A DNA stretch of 64,000 bases from Alistipes sp. (GCA_029068505.1 JAIECN010000077.1:1-64000); one strand, 5' to 3'; numbered from the stretch's first letter, positions 1-9,251 are shown. Notes: generated from the letters alone by a model not told the origin. Translations and numbers: made by a program.

Positions 1-107
1 GTTTTAGGTTGGTTGAGGAGATCGGCAGGTTGTAGCGGGTTTTCCGTTACTAAGACTTCGAGGGCGGTGCTCGTCCGACGGGTCGAATACCTCCGATTGA
101 CCCTCAT
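1..107 (-). other. Unresolved window-edge open frame
   Basis: A minus-strand frame opens with ATG at 107 (MRVNRRYSTRRTSTALEVL...) and stays open to the window edge. The plus strand is also open across this stretch, so coding is not established on either strand. A short inverted repeat (CAACGGG/CCCGTTG, about 112-130) lies just upstream of the minus-strand ATG and has no T-tract. I recognise no family. Confidence 0.2.
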
Positions 108-130
108 TTTCAACGGGGTGGTTCCCGTTG

Positions 131-170
131 AAAAAAAGGCTCAAAGTTGTGAAACTTAGGGCCTTTTTTA
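131..170 (-). terminator. Rho-independent terminator of the DUF3298-like lipoprotein gene
   Basis: The arms AAAAAAGGC and GCCTTTTTT enclose an inner AAGTT/AACTT stem. Read on the minus strand the hairpin ends in a run of T. It lies 24 bp past the stop of the minus-strand lipoprotein gene and could also work in the other direction. Confidence 0.7.
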
Positions 171-193
171 TTTTTCAGCAGATCGTCCCCCGG

Positions 194-934
194 TCAGAGG
201 GCGTCGAGTTCTTCGCGGCTTACCGCCACCTCGATGTCGCCGACAGCATAGCAGGCGATTTCATAAGGATTGTAGAGAAAGACGACGCTTTCGCGTGTGA
301 TCTTGAAGTTGTTCGTCACCGCGATATATTCGGGAAAGAACCCGCATGCGAAGAGTTCGTCATCGTTCGTCGCTTCATATTTCTCGTAGAGTTTTTTCCG
401 GATCAGCGCCGTGAGCGCCTCCATGCGTTCCTCGCCGAACAGATCGGCGGCCGAATATTCGTAGCCCGTAGTCAGCGAATAGGTGTGGTATGCGGTCGTA
501 TACATGCCGTGGGCGCCGCCCAGATAGTTGAAGCGGTAGATCGTGTAGTTCAACAGGGTATCCGTCACCGCCCCCTCGCTTTCCACCGACACCTCGCACT
601 GCATGCGGCCCACCGAGGGCTTCGCCGCCTCAGGCAGCCGGAGTTCCTCGTCGAGTTGCCGGAGCGATTCGGTCATCGCCTCCGATGCCGTGCCGTCGAA
701 GGCTTCCAGTTCGAAGAAGTAGTCCGCATTGCGTCGTTCGATCGTGCGCAACACTTCCGATTTCGCCGCGTTGGCAATGGTCGCGAAGCGATATTCCACC
801 CGGCATTCGTAGGTCGCATCGCCGATCAGCGTGTCGAGGGTCAGGGTTTCGAAGCGCAGCGCCGCACCGCGTCGGTGGCAGGCCGTCAGCATCAGGGCAA
901 TCAGGGCCGTAAGGATAATGCAGGTCTTTTTCAT
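194..934 (-). CDS. DUF3298-like (RsiV C-terminal-type) envelope lipoprotein
   Basis: A 246-residue protein. The ORF track starts 41 codons further upstream, but the ATG at 934 gives a proper lipoprotein signal (MKKTCIILTALIALMLTACHRR), so I chose it; the cysteine in LTACH would be lipidated. The C-terminal half carries the pattern I associate with DUF3298/RsiV-type domains: GGAHGMYTTAYHTY, then a region rich in NDDELF and FYLYNPYEIA-type segments (here VVFLYNPYEIACYAVG). Such proteins sit in the periplasm or outer membrane and may bind cell-wall material or lysozyme; the exact role is unknown. It is a single gene followed by a strong terminator. The family call is moderately sure, the function is open. 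Confidence 0.75.
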   Translation of the reverse strand: MKKTCIILTALIALMLTACHRRGAALRFETLTLDTLIGDATYECRVEYRFATIANAAKSEVLRTIERRNADYFFELEAFDGTASEAMTESLRQLDEELRLPEAAKPSVGRMQCEVSVESEGAVTDTLLNYTIYRFNYLGGAHGMYTTAYHTYSLTTGYEYSAADLFGEERMEALTALIRKKLYEKYEATNDDELFACGFFPEYIAVTNNFKITRESVVFLYNPYEIACYAVGDIEVAVSREELDAL

Positions 935-1113
935 GGTCGAACGTATTGTGTCGGGGCCGGGTGTCTGCTTCCGGCACTTCGCAGATACGGATGCCGCAGG
1001 GCGGTTTCGTGGTTTCTCCACTCCGGAAACAGAGTATTCTTTTGTAAATATAGACAAAAAGCGGGGAAAAAGGGCTGCCCGAATAATTTTTTTGCAGTTT
1101 TGGACGATTTTTT

Positions 1114-1144
1114 TTGCACATTCCCGAAAACTGCGTTATCTTTG
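1114..1144 (+). promoter_or_regulatory. Promoter for tRNA-Glu
   Basis: A TTG at 1114-1116 is followed after 20 bases by TATCTTTG (1137-1144), a full match to the Bacteroidetes -7 consensus TAnnTTTG. The tRNA begins about 80 bases further on and no protein gene lies between. Confidence 0.65.
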
Positions 1145-1225
1145 CACTCGATAAATTCGCTTCCGCAAGGCATGGATAGAATTCGGCTATTGTTCGCAGC
1201 GCGTTTATCTCGGTACAGAATTTAC

Positions 1226-1297
1226 GGTGGATTCATCTAAGGGTTAGGATACATGCCTCTCACGCATGACATAGGGGTTCGAATCCCCTATCCACTA
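1226..1297 (+). tRNA. tRNA-Glu (anticodon CTC)
   Basis: A full cloverleaf can be drawn. The acceptor arms are GGTGGAT/ATCCACT (one G-T pair), the D stem is ATCT/GGAT, and the anticodon stem CATGC/GCATG holds the loop CTCTCAC, giving anticodon CTC that reads GAG. The T arm is AGGGG-TTCGAAT-CCCCT and the discriminator base is A. CCA is not encoded (CGA follows). The loop CTCTCAC matches the tRNA-Glu pattern C-T-anticodon-A-C. Confidence 0.93.
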
Positions 1298-1300
1298 CGA

Positions 1301-1340
1301 AACTTCAGGCGGACATATCGAAATATGTCCGCCTGAAGTT
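1301..1340 (+). terminator. Hairpin terminator directly after tRNA-Glu
   Basis: A perfect 18-bp inverted repeat (AACTTCAGGCGGACATAT and its complement) with a CGAA tetraloop starts 3 bases after the tRNA and is followed by TTATATT. It could terminate the tRNA transcript or help define its 3' end. Confidence 0.75.
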
Positions 1341-1599
1341 TTATATTAGGTATGAAACCCCGGGGTTCGGATGAACGGAGCAGCGAGGGCAGAGCGGACG
1401 AAGTTCGTTTTGCTGAGTCGCGAGGTTCAAAGACAAGCGAAGCGCCGTCGATCCCCTATCCCTCTACAAGGCGATCGCATGGGCGGTCGCTTTTTTCATA
1501 TGCTTATCCGCAAAAACGCTCCTGCCGGCTCCACGTCCGGGCCATCGGTCAGCAGAGGTTCAAGATTGCCTGCGGGTTGCGGCCCGGCGATTCGACAAC
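1341..1599. other. Intergenic repeat-like region without a supported gene
   Basis: The ORFs in this 260-bp stretch look like read-through shadows. It contains a GC-rich segment (about 1366-1445) resembling the repeat near 44.5 kb, a fragment CGATCCCCTATCC (1449-1461) that echoes the 3' end of the upstream tRNA-Glu, and a second hairpin (GCGATCGC/GCGGTCGC, 1471-1490) followed by six T on the plus strand, probably a back-up terminator. No promoter or start codon supports a gene. Confidence 0.5.
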
Positions 1600-1632
1600 A
1601 AACCCGAGGAGAGAAAAACGCTCCTCGGGTTT
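1600..1632 (-). terminator. Terminator after tpiA
   Basis: A 12-bp inverted repeat AAACCCGAGGAG/CTCCTCGGGTTT with a 9-base loop lies 21 bp beyond the tpiA stop. The T-tract on the minus strand is short. Confidence 0.6.
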
Positions 1633-1653
1633 CATTCAAAGACAGGATTTCCG

Positions 1654-2412
1654 TTATTTCCCGAATCCCTTGCCGATGGCCAAGAAGTCGTCGGCTTTCA
1701 GGGCTGCACCGCCGATCAAGCCGCCGTCGACATCTTCCTTGGCGAAGATTTCAGCTGCATTCGACGGCTTGCACGAGCCGCCATAGAGGATGACGCATTC
1801 GTCGGCCGCTGCACCGAACTTGGCAGCCAGCACCTTGCGGATGTAGGCATGGATCTCCTGCGCCTGCTCGGCCGTCGCGGTTTTGCCGGTACCGATGGCC
1901 CAGACGGGTTCGTAGGCGATGACCAGATTCTTGAACTGCTCGGCCGTGAGGTTGTAGACCACTTCTTCGATCTGCGCTTTCACCACGTCGAAATGTTTGC
2001 CGGCCTCGCGCTCATCGAGGTTCTCGCCCACGCAGTAGATCGGCGTCAGGTTGTTGGCATAGGCCTGCTCCATCTTCTTGTTCAGCGTCGCAGAGGTCTC
2101 GCCGTAGTATTGGCGGCGCTCCGAGTGGCCCAGGATCACATACTTGCAGCCCAGCGCCGCAATCATCGAGGCAGCCACTTCGCCCGTGTAGGCGCCTTGG
2201 GCTTCGGCAGCGCAGTTCTGTGCGCCCAGCGCGATGTCCGAGCCTTTCAGCGCCTCGGCCACCGTCGCCAGGTGGGTGAACGGCGGGCAGACGAGGAAAT
2301 TCACTTCGCTCGAAACCGCGGCGCGTTGTCCGACGATGTTTTTTGCCAATTCTACGCCTTCGGCCGGAAGCGTGTTCATCTTCCAGTTGCCGGCTACGAT
2401 TTTCTTTCTCAT
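1654..2412 (-). CDS. tpiA: Triosephosphate isomerase
   Basis: A 252-residue cytoplasmic enzyme that interconverts dihydroxyacetone phosphate and glyceraldehyde 3-phosphate in glycolysis and gluconeogenesis. The TIM barrel is complete: GNWKMN at the N-terminus with the catalytic Lys, GHSERR near residue 97 with the catalytic His, [11 protein letters not shown] near residue 167 with the catalytic Glu and flexible loop 6, and [10 protein letters not shown] plus GLIGGAAL in the phosphate-binding region. The length is normal for the family. It starts 28 bp after the lysS stop, so the two genes are probably co-transcribed, with a hairpin terminator downstream. Confidence 0.98.
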   Translation of the reverse strand: MRKKIVAGNWKMNTLPAEGVELAKNIVGQRAAVSSEVNFLVCPPFTHLATVAEALKGSDIALGAQNCAAEAQGAYTGEVAASMIAALGCKYVILGHSERRQYYGETSATLNKKMEQAYANNLTPIYCVGENLDEREAGKHFDVVKAQIEEVVYNLTAEQFKNLVIAYEPVWAIGTGKTATAEQAQEIHAYIRKVLAAKFGAAADECVILYGGSCKPSNAAEIFAKEDVDGGLIGGAALKADDFLAIGKGFGK

Positions 2413-2440
2413 AGTTTTATTTTTTGAAACGATTCCTTGT

Positions 2441-4165
2441 TTATTCCTCGCACCACTTTTTGACTTCCTCCATCGAGGGGGCCTTGAGTCCCAGTTTGTT
2501 CTTCTTGTTGAAGCCGCAGAGGTCGTTGAAGAACTTGCCCGCCGAGAGTTTGCGCAGCGAGTCGACCGTCAGGTAGCCCATCTTCTGGATCACGGGCACC
2601 CATTCTTCCGGTATGCCGATTTCCATGTACTTCTCCGCCGGGTCGTTCACGACTTTCTTCTCGGGGCGCATCTGCGGGAAGAACAGCACGTCCTGGATCG
2701 ACGTCTGCCCCGTCATGAACATCGTCAGCCGGTCGATGCCGATGCCCATGCCCGAGCACGAGGGCATGCCGTATTCGAGTGCGCGCACGAAGTCCATGTC
2801 GATGAACATCGCTTCGTCGTCGCCCTTTTCCGAAAGACGCAGCTGCTCCTGGAAGCGTTCCAGCTGGTCGATCGGGTCGTTCAGCTCCGAGTAGGCGTTG
2901 CACAGCTCCTTGCCGTTGACGAAAAGTTCGAAACGCTCCGTCAGGTCGGGGTTCTCGCGGTGACGCTTGCAGAGGGGCGACATTTCGATGGGGTAGTCGG
3001 TCACGAACGTGGGCTGAATCAGCTCCTCCTCGCAGTACTGACCGAAGATGGCGTCGATGAGCTTGCCCTTGCCCATCGTGTCGTCGATTTCCACGTTCAG
3101 CCGCTTGCACGCCTCGCGCAGCTGTTCTTCGCTCTGTCCCGTGATGTCGTAGCCCGTCTTTTCGCGGATGGCATCGGTCATCGTCACACGGCGGAACGGC
3201 GCCTTGAACGATACGGCCTTGCCGTCGATCGTCAGTTCCGTGGTGCCGTTGGTCGCCAGCGCCACGCGTTCGAGCATCTGCTCCGTGAACTCCATCATCC
3301 ACAGGTAGTCTTTGTAGGCTACATAGATCTCCATGCACGTGAACTCGGGGTTGTGCGTGCGGTCCATGCCTTCGTTGCGGAAGTTCTTGCCGAATTCGTA
3401 CACGCCGTCGAAGCCGCCGACGATCAGTTTCTTGAGGTACAGCTCCGTGGCGATACGCAGGTAGAGGTCGATGTCGAGCGAGTTGTGGTGCGTGATGAAC
3501 GGGCGTGCCGACGCTCCGCCCGGAATGGGCTGGAGGATGGGGGTCTCGACTTCGATGTAGCCGCGTTCGTTGAAGAAGTCGCGCATCGTGGCCATGATTT
3601 TCGACCGCTTGACGAAGGTCTCCTTGACCTGCGGATTGACGATCAGGTCGAGGTAGCGTTGGCGGTAGCGCACTTCCGGATCGGTAAAGGCGTCGAACGT
3701 CTTGCCGTCCTTCTCCTTGACCACCGGCAGCGGGCGCACCGACTTCGACAGCACCGTAAACTTGCGGCAGTGTACCGACAGTTCGCCCGTGTTGGTGCGG
3801 AATGCGAATCCCTCGACGCCCACGAAGTCGCCGATGTCGAGCAGTTTCTTGAAGACCGTGTTGTAGAGCGTCGGGTCGCCCTCCGGACAGATGTCGTCGC
3901 GGCGGATGTAGACCTGGATGCGGCCCGTGTGATCTTGCAGTTCGAAGAACGACGCGCTGCCCATGATGCGGCGCGACATGATGCGGCCCGCGATGCGGAT
4001 GTCGCCGAAAGCGCTCTGGTCGGCATCGTCGTAGTTGTCGGCTATCTCGCGCGCCGTGGCCGTCACTTCATAGCGGGCGGCAGGATAGGGGTCTATGCCC
4101 AGTTCACGCAATGCGGCCAGCGACTGCCTGCGGAGCTGTTCCTGTTCGTTGAGTTCGATGGTCAT
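2441..4165 (-). CDS. lysS: Lysyl-tRNA synthetase, class II
   Basis: A 574-residue enzyme that charges tRNA-Lys. An N-terminal OB-fold anticodon-binding region (about residues 50-160, [13 protein letters not shown]) precedes the class II core: motif 1 around [11 protein letters not shown], motif 2 [15 protein letters not shown] and motif 3 [12 protein letters not shown]. About 70 residues follow motif 3 ([22 protein letters not shown]...). That tail is longer than in E. coli LysS and, as I recall, usual for Bacteroidetes. It is the first gene of a lysS-tpiA operon with a consensus promoter about 37 bp upstream. Confidence 0.98.
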   Translation of the reverse strand: MTIELNEQEQLRRQSLAALRELGIDPYPAARYEVTATAREIADNYDDADQSAFGDIRIAGRIMSRRIMGSASFFELQDHTGRIQVYIRRDDICPEGDPTLYNTVFKKLLDIGDFVGVEGFAFRTNTGELSVHCRKFTVLSKSVRPLPVVKEKDGKTFDAFTDPEVRYRQRYLDLIVNPQVKETFVKRSKIMATMRDFFNERGYIEVETPILQPIPGGASARPFITHHNSLDIDLYLRIATELYLKKLIVGGFDGVYEFGKNFRNEGMDRTHNPEFTCMEIYVAYKDYLWMMEFTEQMLERVALATNGTTELTIDGKAVSFKAPFRRVTMTDAIREKTGYDITGQSEEQLREACKRLNVEIDDTMGKGKLIDAIFGQYCEEELIQPTFVTDYPIEMSPLCKRHRENPDLTERFELFVNGKELCNAYSELNDPIDQLERFQEQLRLSEKGDDEAMFIDMDFVRALEYGMPSCSGMGIGIDRLTMFMTGQTSIQDVLFFPQMRPEKKVVNDPAEKYMEIGIPEEWVPVIQKMGYLTVDSLRKLSAGKFFNDLCGFNKKNKLGLKAPSMEEVKKWCEE

Positions 4166-4201
4166 GCTTATGTTGTTTTTCGTGTTGTCGTTTTATCCGT
4201 G

Positions 4202-4209
4202 CAAAAGTA
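4202..4209 (-). promoter_or_regulatory. -7 box of the lysS-tpiA promoter
   Basis: Read on the minus strand the bases are TACTTTTG, matching TAnnTTTG. The box lies 37 bp before the lysS ATG. Confidence 0.6.
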
Positions 4210-4236
4210 GTGAAAAAAGGAATAATAACGAATAAT

Positions 4237-4267
4237 TTGCGATTCCGTTTTTTTGTCCCTATATTCG
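4237..4267 (+). promoter_or_regulatory. Promoter of the secreted nuclease gene
   Basis: TTG (4237-4239), a 20-base spacer, then TATATTCG (4260-4267), one mismatch to the -7 consensus. The predicted transcript start near 4274 rules out the upstream starts in the ORF track and supports the ATG at 4315. Confidence 0.5.
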
Positions 4268-4314
4268 TCCGTATGATCGATTTTTTCTCCGAATCGGGTT
4301 CCGCACGGCGGAAC

Positions 4315-5418
4315 ATGTTGTCGCGAGCCGCCGTTGTCGCGGCCGTCGTTCTCTTTTCATTGGCTTGCAGCGAGGGCGGCGAGGACGAGGCGCCTGCGCC
4401 GACTCCCGCGCCGGTTCCGACTCCGCCGCCGGTTTCTGTCGCGACTTACCGCTTTCCCGAGCTGCCCGGCAACTGGGTGGCGCCGACGGGCGATGCGGCA
4501 GCACGGCACGGCGATCTTGCGTTCTTTACCCATTGGTCGCAGAGCGTCAGAACCAAGAAAACCGTCCGTAATTTTTCCTATTGCTACGATACGCGGCGGC
4601 ACAATCCCGTGTGGGTGGCCTATCCGTTGCATGCCGTCTACCGCGAGGGCGGCACAGGACGTACGGATCCCGATCCTTGGGCGCCCGATCCGGCGTTGGA
4701 CGAGGCTTGCCAGTCGAAAATCTACAAGAGCGCCGGCGAAGGCTCCGGCATCTACGACGGTTACCAGTTTTGGGGCAATGCGCTGCTCAAGTCGCTCGGA
4801 AAGGGCGGTTATTGGTCGAAAGGGCACCTCTGCATGTCGAGCGAACGCGGCGGCAAGGATGCGCCGATCAACATCCAAACGTTTTATCCGACCAACATCG
4901 CGCCGCAGTCGAGTGCCGGGGCTTCCGACTTCGCCACGGTGTGGAGTTATGCGGAGTCTCTTTTTTCCGGCACGAACGACTACAAGAATACCGATTTCAC
5001 GGCCGATGACGGTCGGCAGAACATCAACATTGTGGCCGACACGTTGTTCTTGGTCGCCGGTTGTTACTACGAGCATGAAAACTGGAAAGATTACGACGCG
5101 TCGAATTACAATTATTCGCCCGCGACCTGCGGCGTGTCGAAAATTTGCGTGATGCCGACCCACCAGTTCAAGATGGCGCTGCGCACCCGCAAAGGCAACA
5201 CTGGCAAGCGCATCGCCGATTGTTCGGCCGACGAGTTGCAGACCATCGGGTTCTGGATCGAGGCTTTTCCCTCGGTATCGGGTGCGGGCGCCACGGCCGA
5301 GTTGAAGAAGATCGCCGTGCCGGTCGCGTTCATCGAGCAGAAGACCGGCATCGAGTTTTTCCCCGACGTGCCGGCTTCGGTCAAAGAGCGTTTCGACCCG
5401 GCCGACTGGGGGTTCTGA
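4315..5418 (+). CDS. DNA/RNA non-specific endonuclease (NUC1 family), lipoprotein
   Basis: A 367-residue protein. I use the ATG at 4315 because it gives a lipoprotein signal (MLSRAAVVAAVVLFSLACSE) and lies downstream of the promoter; the track start at 4210 lies upstream of it. After the cysteine comes a Glu/Asp/Pro-rich linker, then a nuclease domain. YWSKGHLCMSSER holds the catalytic His of the DRGH-type motif (here SKGH), and FYPTNIAPQSS holds the metal-binding Asn. Family members cut DNA and RNA with a divalent metal. Lipidation suggests it is tethered to the envelope, perhaps to scavenge extracellular nucleic acid (inference). Convergent with the PAP2 gene. Confidence 0.85.
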   Translation: MLSRAAVVAAVVLFSLACSEGGEDEAPAPTPAPVPTPPPVSVATYRFPELPGNWVAPTGDAAARHGDLAFFTHWSQSVRTKKTVRNFSYCYDTRRHNPVWVAYPLHAVYREGGTGRTDPDPWAPDPALDEACQSKIYKSAGEGSGIYDGYQFWGNALLKSLGKGGYWSKGHLCMSSERGGKDAPINIQTFYPTNIAPQSSAGASDFATVWSYAESLFSGTNDYKNTDFTADDGRQNINIVADTLFLVAGCYYEHENWKDYDASNYNYSPATCGVSKICVMPTHQFKMALRTRKGNTGKRIADCSADELQTIGFWIEAFPSVSGAGATAELKKIAVPVAFIEQKTGIEFFPDVPASVKERFDPADWGF

Positions 5419-5446
5419 ACGAGGGGCGTCGGTCTGCCTCCCTTTT

Positions 5447-6091
5447 TCAGCGGTTCCGCCGGTTGGCGATGCAGCGGAAAATCCGGTAGGCCCCCCAGCC
5501 CAGCAGCAGCCCCACCAGCGAACCCCACGCCAAGTCCATCGGGAAGTGCTTGGCCAGATAGATGCGCGAATAGCAGATCGACAACGTGCACCCGACCATC
5601 AGCCACGCGAACCAGCGGCGGCGGATTACCGAGCAGGAGAGTACCGCCAGCGCTACGATCGTCGCCGCATGGGCCGAGACCGTGCCGTAGCGGCCGCTCA
5701 CCGCTTCGACCGGCACATGCACCGTCCAGTCGCCCGGCAGCGCGGCCCGGCGGATCGCCGCAAGCGAGTCGGGCGTTATGTCCAGCCCCTCCAGTTCGGG
5801 CGTGAACATCGGGCGCCAGCGCGGCTGGAAGTCGGGCAGCAGGCCGCCCAGCAGGCCGTTGTGTTTGAAGATGCCCGACACCATGTCGGAAAGAGCCAGG
5901 GCGCCCAGCATCAAGACGATGAACAGCAGCAGGCAGCGCCAGCCCGTCCGGCGCCATACCAGCCAGAGGATCAAGGCATAGAGCGGCAGCCACACGGCGG
6001 TGCCCGATATGGCGAGCATCGCGCGGTCGAGCGTGTCGCCGCCGTCGAAGTTCAGCGCCAGGAAAAGGTCGTGATCGAAATTATAGTACAT
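5447..6091 (-). CDS. PAP2-family membrane phosphatase
   Basis: A 214-residue polytopic membrane protein. The three PAP2 signatures are in order: KHNGLLGGLLPDFQPRWRP (K...RP), VSAHAATIVA (equivalent of PSGH, with Ala for Gly) and SRIYLAKHFPMD (SR...H...D) with the catalytic His. Family members dephosphorylate lipid phosphates such as undecaprenyl diphosphate, phosphatidylglycerol phosphate or lipid A. It is the last gene of a minus-strand run behind an MBOAT and an SGNH protein, 76 bp after the MBOAT stop, so a role in envelope lipid-carrier recycling is plausible. The substrate cannot be told from the sequence. Confidence 0.9.
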   Translation of the reverse strand: MYYNFDHDLFLALNFDGGDTLDRAMLAISGTAVWLPLYALILWLVWRRTGWRCLLLFIVLMLGALALSDMVSGIFKHNGLLGGLLPDFQPRWRPMFTPELEGLDITPDSLAAIRRAALPGDWTVHVPVEAVSGRYGTVSAHAATIVALAVLSCSVIRRRWFAWLMVGCTLSICYSRIYLAKHFPMDLAWGSLVGLLLGWGAYRIFRCIANRRNR

Positions 6092-6167
6092 CGGTTCGGG
6101 TTGAAAAAAGAGAAATCGCAGGTGTCTGACGGGCCGACGGCAAGGAGTGCATCGCTGCCTTTCGTCG

Positions 6168-7673
6168 TCAGAATTGAAAATAGATGAAGGGTTGGATGTC
6201 GGAGGATTTGATTTGCATCACGCACCAGATCATCGCGGCCATCATCATCACCTGCACCGCCAGCGGCGCCGCGGTCACCGTGCGCCGGGCCAGCGTGTCG
6301 ACCCGTTGCGGCAGCAGGTGGAGCAGATAGCCCGCCGCGATGAGCGCGAATACCGAAGCGTAGCCGCTCAACACTTGCGGAATCATCGGTGCGTTGAAGT
6401 TGTGGACGATCTGGTGCAGCATGAGGGTCACCGTCTGCATCGATTCGGCGCGGAACATCAGCCAGCCCAGGCACACCAGGTTGAACGTCAGGATCATGCC
6501 TGCAGCCCGGCTCCACCAGTGCATCTCCCGGCCTGTGGCCTTGGCGCCCGGCACGGCCGTGAGCCAAAGTTTGTGGAGCGCCAGCGCTGCGCCGTGCAGC
6601 GCGCCCCACAGCACGAAGCGGAGCGCCGCGCCGTGCCACAGTCCGCCCAGGAGCATCGTCAGCATCAGGTTGCCGTAGGTGCGCAGCCGTCCCCGGCGGT
6701 TGCCGCCCAGCGATATGTAGAGGTAGTCGCGCAGCCACGACGAGAGCGAGATGTGCCAGCGGCGCCAGAATTCGGTGATCGTCGCCGACTTGTAGGGTGC
6801 GTCGAAGTTTTTCGGGAAGCGGAAGCCCAGCAGCAGCGCGATGCCGATCGCCATGTCCGAATAGCCCGAGAAGTCGCAGTAGATTTGCAGCGCATAGCCG
6901 TAGATGCCCGCCAGGCATTCGAAGCCCGTGTAGAGCAGCGGTTCGTCGAAGATGCGGTCTACGAAGTTCAGCGAGATGAAGTCCGAGATGACAGCCTTCT
7001 TGAAGAGACCCGTCAGAATGAGGAATATACCTGTCCCGAACATGCGCTGCGTCACGATCACGGGGTTTTGGCGGATTTGGGGGATGAAGTCGCGCGCCCG
7101 TACGATCGGCCCCGCCACCAGCTGGGGGAAGAACGAGAGGTAGAAGAAGTAGTCGAGCCAGTTTTTCAGCGGCCAGAGTTGTCCACGGTAGACGTCGATC
7201 GTGTAGCTCATCGACTGGAACACGAAGAACGAGATGCCCACCGGCAGGAAGATATTCTGGAATTGCAGGAATCCCTGACCGAAAAGTCCATTGGCTATTT
7301 CGACCAGGAAGTTCGTGTACTTGAAGTAGCCCAGCATTCCCAGGTTGACCGCTACGCTGAGCGCCACCAGCCAGCGTTTCGCCCGCCGGCCCGGCACCCG
7401 GTAGATGGCCTGGGCGATCAGAAAGTCGCTCGTGGCGGCGAAAAGCAGCAGCAGGAAGTAGATGCCGCTCGACTTGTAGTAGAAGTAGAGCGAAAAGAGG
7501 ATCACATAGACCATGCGGGCCAGCGGCGCCCGCCGGAAGAAGCCGTAGAACAGCAGAAACCCCGTGAACAGAAACAGGAACAGCCCGCTGCTGAAGATCA
7601 GCGGCGACGAGGGGTCGTAGGCCAGCAGCGCCCCGATTTTCGAAAAGAGGTTGTCCGTCGCGGGCAGCGTCAT
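6168..7673 (-). CDS. MBOAT-family O-acyltransferase (AlgI-like)
   Basis: A 501-residue protein with about ten hydrophobic segments. It has the AlgI-type signatures WRRWHISLSSWLRDYLYI and, near residue 335, GGLWHGAALRF with the catalytic MBOAT His. Such proteins move acyl (usually acetyl) groups across the inner membrane onto secreted polysaccharides. Its start overlaps the stop of the upstream SGNH gene by 4 bp (ATGA), so the two are translationally coupled. This arrangement matches AlgI with AlgJ/AlgX-like partners. The modified glycan is not evident here. Confidence 0.93.
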   Translation of the reverse strand: MTLPATDNLFSKIGALLAYDPSSPLIFSSGLFLFLFTGFLLFYGFFRRAPLARMVYVILFSLYFYYKSSGIYFLLLLFAATSDFLIAQAIYRVPGRRAKRWLVALSVAVNLGMLGYFKYTNFLVEIANGLFGQGFLQFQNIFLPVGISFFVFQSMSYTIDVYRGQLWPLKNWLDYFFYLSFFPQLVAGPIVRARDFIPQIRQNPVIVTQRMFGTGIFLILTGLFKKAVISDFISLNFVDRIFDEPLLYTGFECLAGIYGYALQIYCDFSGYSDMAIGIALLLGFRFPKNFDAPYKSATITEFWRRWHISLSSWLRDYLYISLGGNRRGRLRTYGNLMLTMLLGGLWHGAALRFVLWGALHGAALALHKLWLTAVPGAKATGREMHWWSRAAGMILTFNLVCLGWLMFRAESMQTVTLMLHQIVHNFNAPMIPQVLSGYASVFALIAAGYLLHLLPQRVDTLARRTVTAAPLAVQVMMMAAMIWCVMQIKSSDIQPFIYFQF

Positions 7674-9247
7674 GGTCGGATCGGTTTGATCGGTTCCGGA
7701 GCGTAGAGCAGCCGGCGGCGGAGTTTTTCCGTCTGGAGCGAGTCCAGCACCGACGCCCGGGCGTTTTCCGCCCGGCAGCGGATTTCATGGGTCGCGCGGA
7801 CGCGTTCGTCCAGCGCGTCGGCCAGCGCCCAGGCGATGCGGCTTCCGCCGGCATAGTTGATGTGGGTGAAGTCCTTGCCGGCCCAGCCGTTCTGCACGAA
7901 ACGTTCCATGCCGCCCAGCTTGCGCATGGCGTCGCAGGTCGACCAGAAAGCCGCCTGGGCGTTGCGTGCCGCACGGCGCTGGCACGCCAGCATGTGGGGG
8001 ATGGCATCCATCGGGCGGAATCCGTTTTCGGTGCGCACCGAGCGGTCGCTCACGCCCAGCACCAGCACCGCGGCCCCGGGGAAGCATTCGCGCACGAAAG
8101 CGATCATCTTCTCGATCTTCATGCCGTAGTTCGTGTAGTTGTAGACGCCCGTCTGCATGATGTTGAGTCCGTATTGCAGGATCACCAGGTCGTAGCTTGT
8201 CATGGCGTGGATCTGGGCGTTGATCGACGGATCGGTCCAGAACATCGCCTGGCCGTTGTTGCTGCGGATCGAGTAGTTGTCCACCGTCACGCCGCGGCCC
8301 TCCAGCATGGCGCCGTAGCCTACGAAACTTTCTGCACCCGACACCACACGGAATCCCAGCGAGCGGATGTCGGGCGCTGTCACTGCGATCTGCCGCACCG
8401 AGGCGGCCCCTTCGACGGCGAATTCCTGGTGCAGCGTGTCGTTTATCGTCACTTCCAGCCGGCTGTCGCGCGGCGAGAGGAAAAAGATGCGGCCGCAGGT
8501 GCTCGTTTCCGGCCCGCGGCGGTAGTCGGTCGTCTCCCAACGGGTCGAGGCGCCCGGCGCAGGCTGGCACACCCAGCCCGAGACATAGAATTTGTCGCGC
8601 AGCGTCTCGGGCGTCTTCTTGCGTTGCATGATGTTGTGGGCGCTCCAGCCCTTGGCCGTGGTCTTCACCGTACGGCGGAACGCCGTCAGCGGCGAAGCCA
8701 TCGGCGCGAAGCCCGTGCCGCCTCCGCCGTAGCGTTCTTGCAGCCGCTCGCGCAGGTCGGCCGTCAGGATGTCGCCCTCGATGAACGAGTCGCCCAGCAC
8801 GGCGATGCGCACCGGACGCCGGGCCGTCAGCAGTGTGTCGTAGAACGCCTGCATGCCGTCGCGGCGCGCCGTGTCGAACTCCTCGATCGGCACGATGCGC
8901 TTGCGGCGCGCCGTGTCGGGACGGATCGGACGCCGCACTGTGCTGTCCGGCGCCGCGCACCATTCGTAGAGGGTCTGCACGCGGGGCGGCGCCGTCTCGG
9001 CTTCGATCCGTTCGACCACTTCGGCCAGGTCTATGCGGAACTCCTCCTCGTCGAAAAGCACCGCCGAGGAGCCGTCCGCCGGCGTGTCGTCATAGACTAC
9101 GAGGTCCGACAGAATGTTGGCCCGGCGCAGCTCCACACCGCCGAAGCTCTGCGGCGGAATGAGACTCACGGCCGTCAGCACGACGACCAGCGCCGCCGCG
9201 GCATGCCGTATCTTGCGGGAATATTCCTTTTCGGGGGTCTTTTCCAT
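7670..9247 (-). CDS. SGNH/GDSL-type esterase or acyltransferase partner of the MBOAT protein
   Basis: A 525-residue protein with one N-terminal membrane anchor (HAAAALVVVLTAVSLI) and an extracytoplasmic domain. The SGNH blocks are visible: block I VLGDSFIEGD near residue 150, a block III-like LQYGLNIMQTG near residue 350, and block V FTHINYAGG with the Asp-x-x-His pair near residue 475. It probably accepts the acyl group delivered by the MBOAT protein and transfers it to, or removes it from, a periplasmic glycan (inference from AlgJ/AlgX-type pairs). It lies between yugP (4-bp gap) and the MBOAT gene (4-bp overlap). Confidence 0.85.
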   Translation of the reverse strand: MEKTPEKEYSRKIRHAAAALVVVLTAVSLIPPQSFGGVELRRANILSDLVVYDDTPADGSSAVLFDEEEFRIDLAEVVERIEAETAPPRVQTLYEWCAAPDSTVRRPIRPDTARRKRIVPIEEFDTARRDGMQAFYDTLLTARRPVRIAVLGDSFIEGDILTADLRERLQERYGGGGTGFAPMASPLTAFRRTVKTTAKGWSAHNIMQRKKTPETLRDKFYVSGWVCQPAPGASTRWETTDYRRGPETSTCGRIFFLSPRDSRLEVTINDTLHQEFAVEGAASVRQIAVTAPDIRSLGFRVVSGAESFVGYGAMLEGRGVTVDNYSIRSNNGQAMFWTDPSINAQIHAMTSYDLVILQYGLNIMQTGVYNYTNYGMKIEKMIAFVRECFPGAAVLVLGVSDRSVRTENGFRPMDAIPHMLACQRRAARNAQAAFWSTCDAMRKLGGMERFVQNGWAGKDFTHINYAGGSRIAWALADALDERVRATHEIRCRAENARASVLDSLQTEKLRRRLLYAPEPIKPIRP

Positions 9248-9251
9248 GCGG

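Noticed and set aside
128-1240. 370-codon plus-strand ORF opposite the DUF3298-like gene
   Set aside because: Its translation is low-complexity, without domains, and it spans the antisense of a convincing lipoprotein gene plus the tRNA promoter. Long antisense frames are common in GC-rich DNA.
1449-1470. Second tRNA gene downstream of tRNA-Glu
   Set aside because: Only a fragment similar to the tRNA 3' end is present; no D arm or anticodon arm can be built.
2234-4210. 658-codon plus-strand ORF opposite lysS and tpiA
   Set aside because: Antisense to two certain genes; composition rich in His, Arg, Val and Ala typical of shadow frames.
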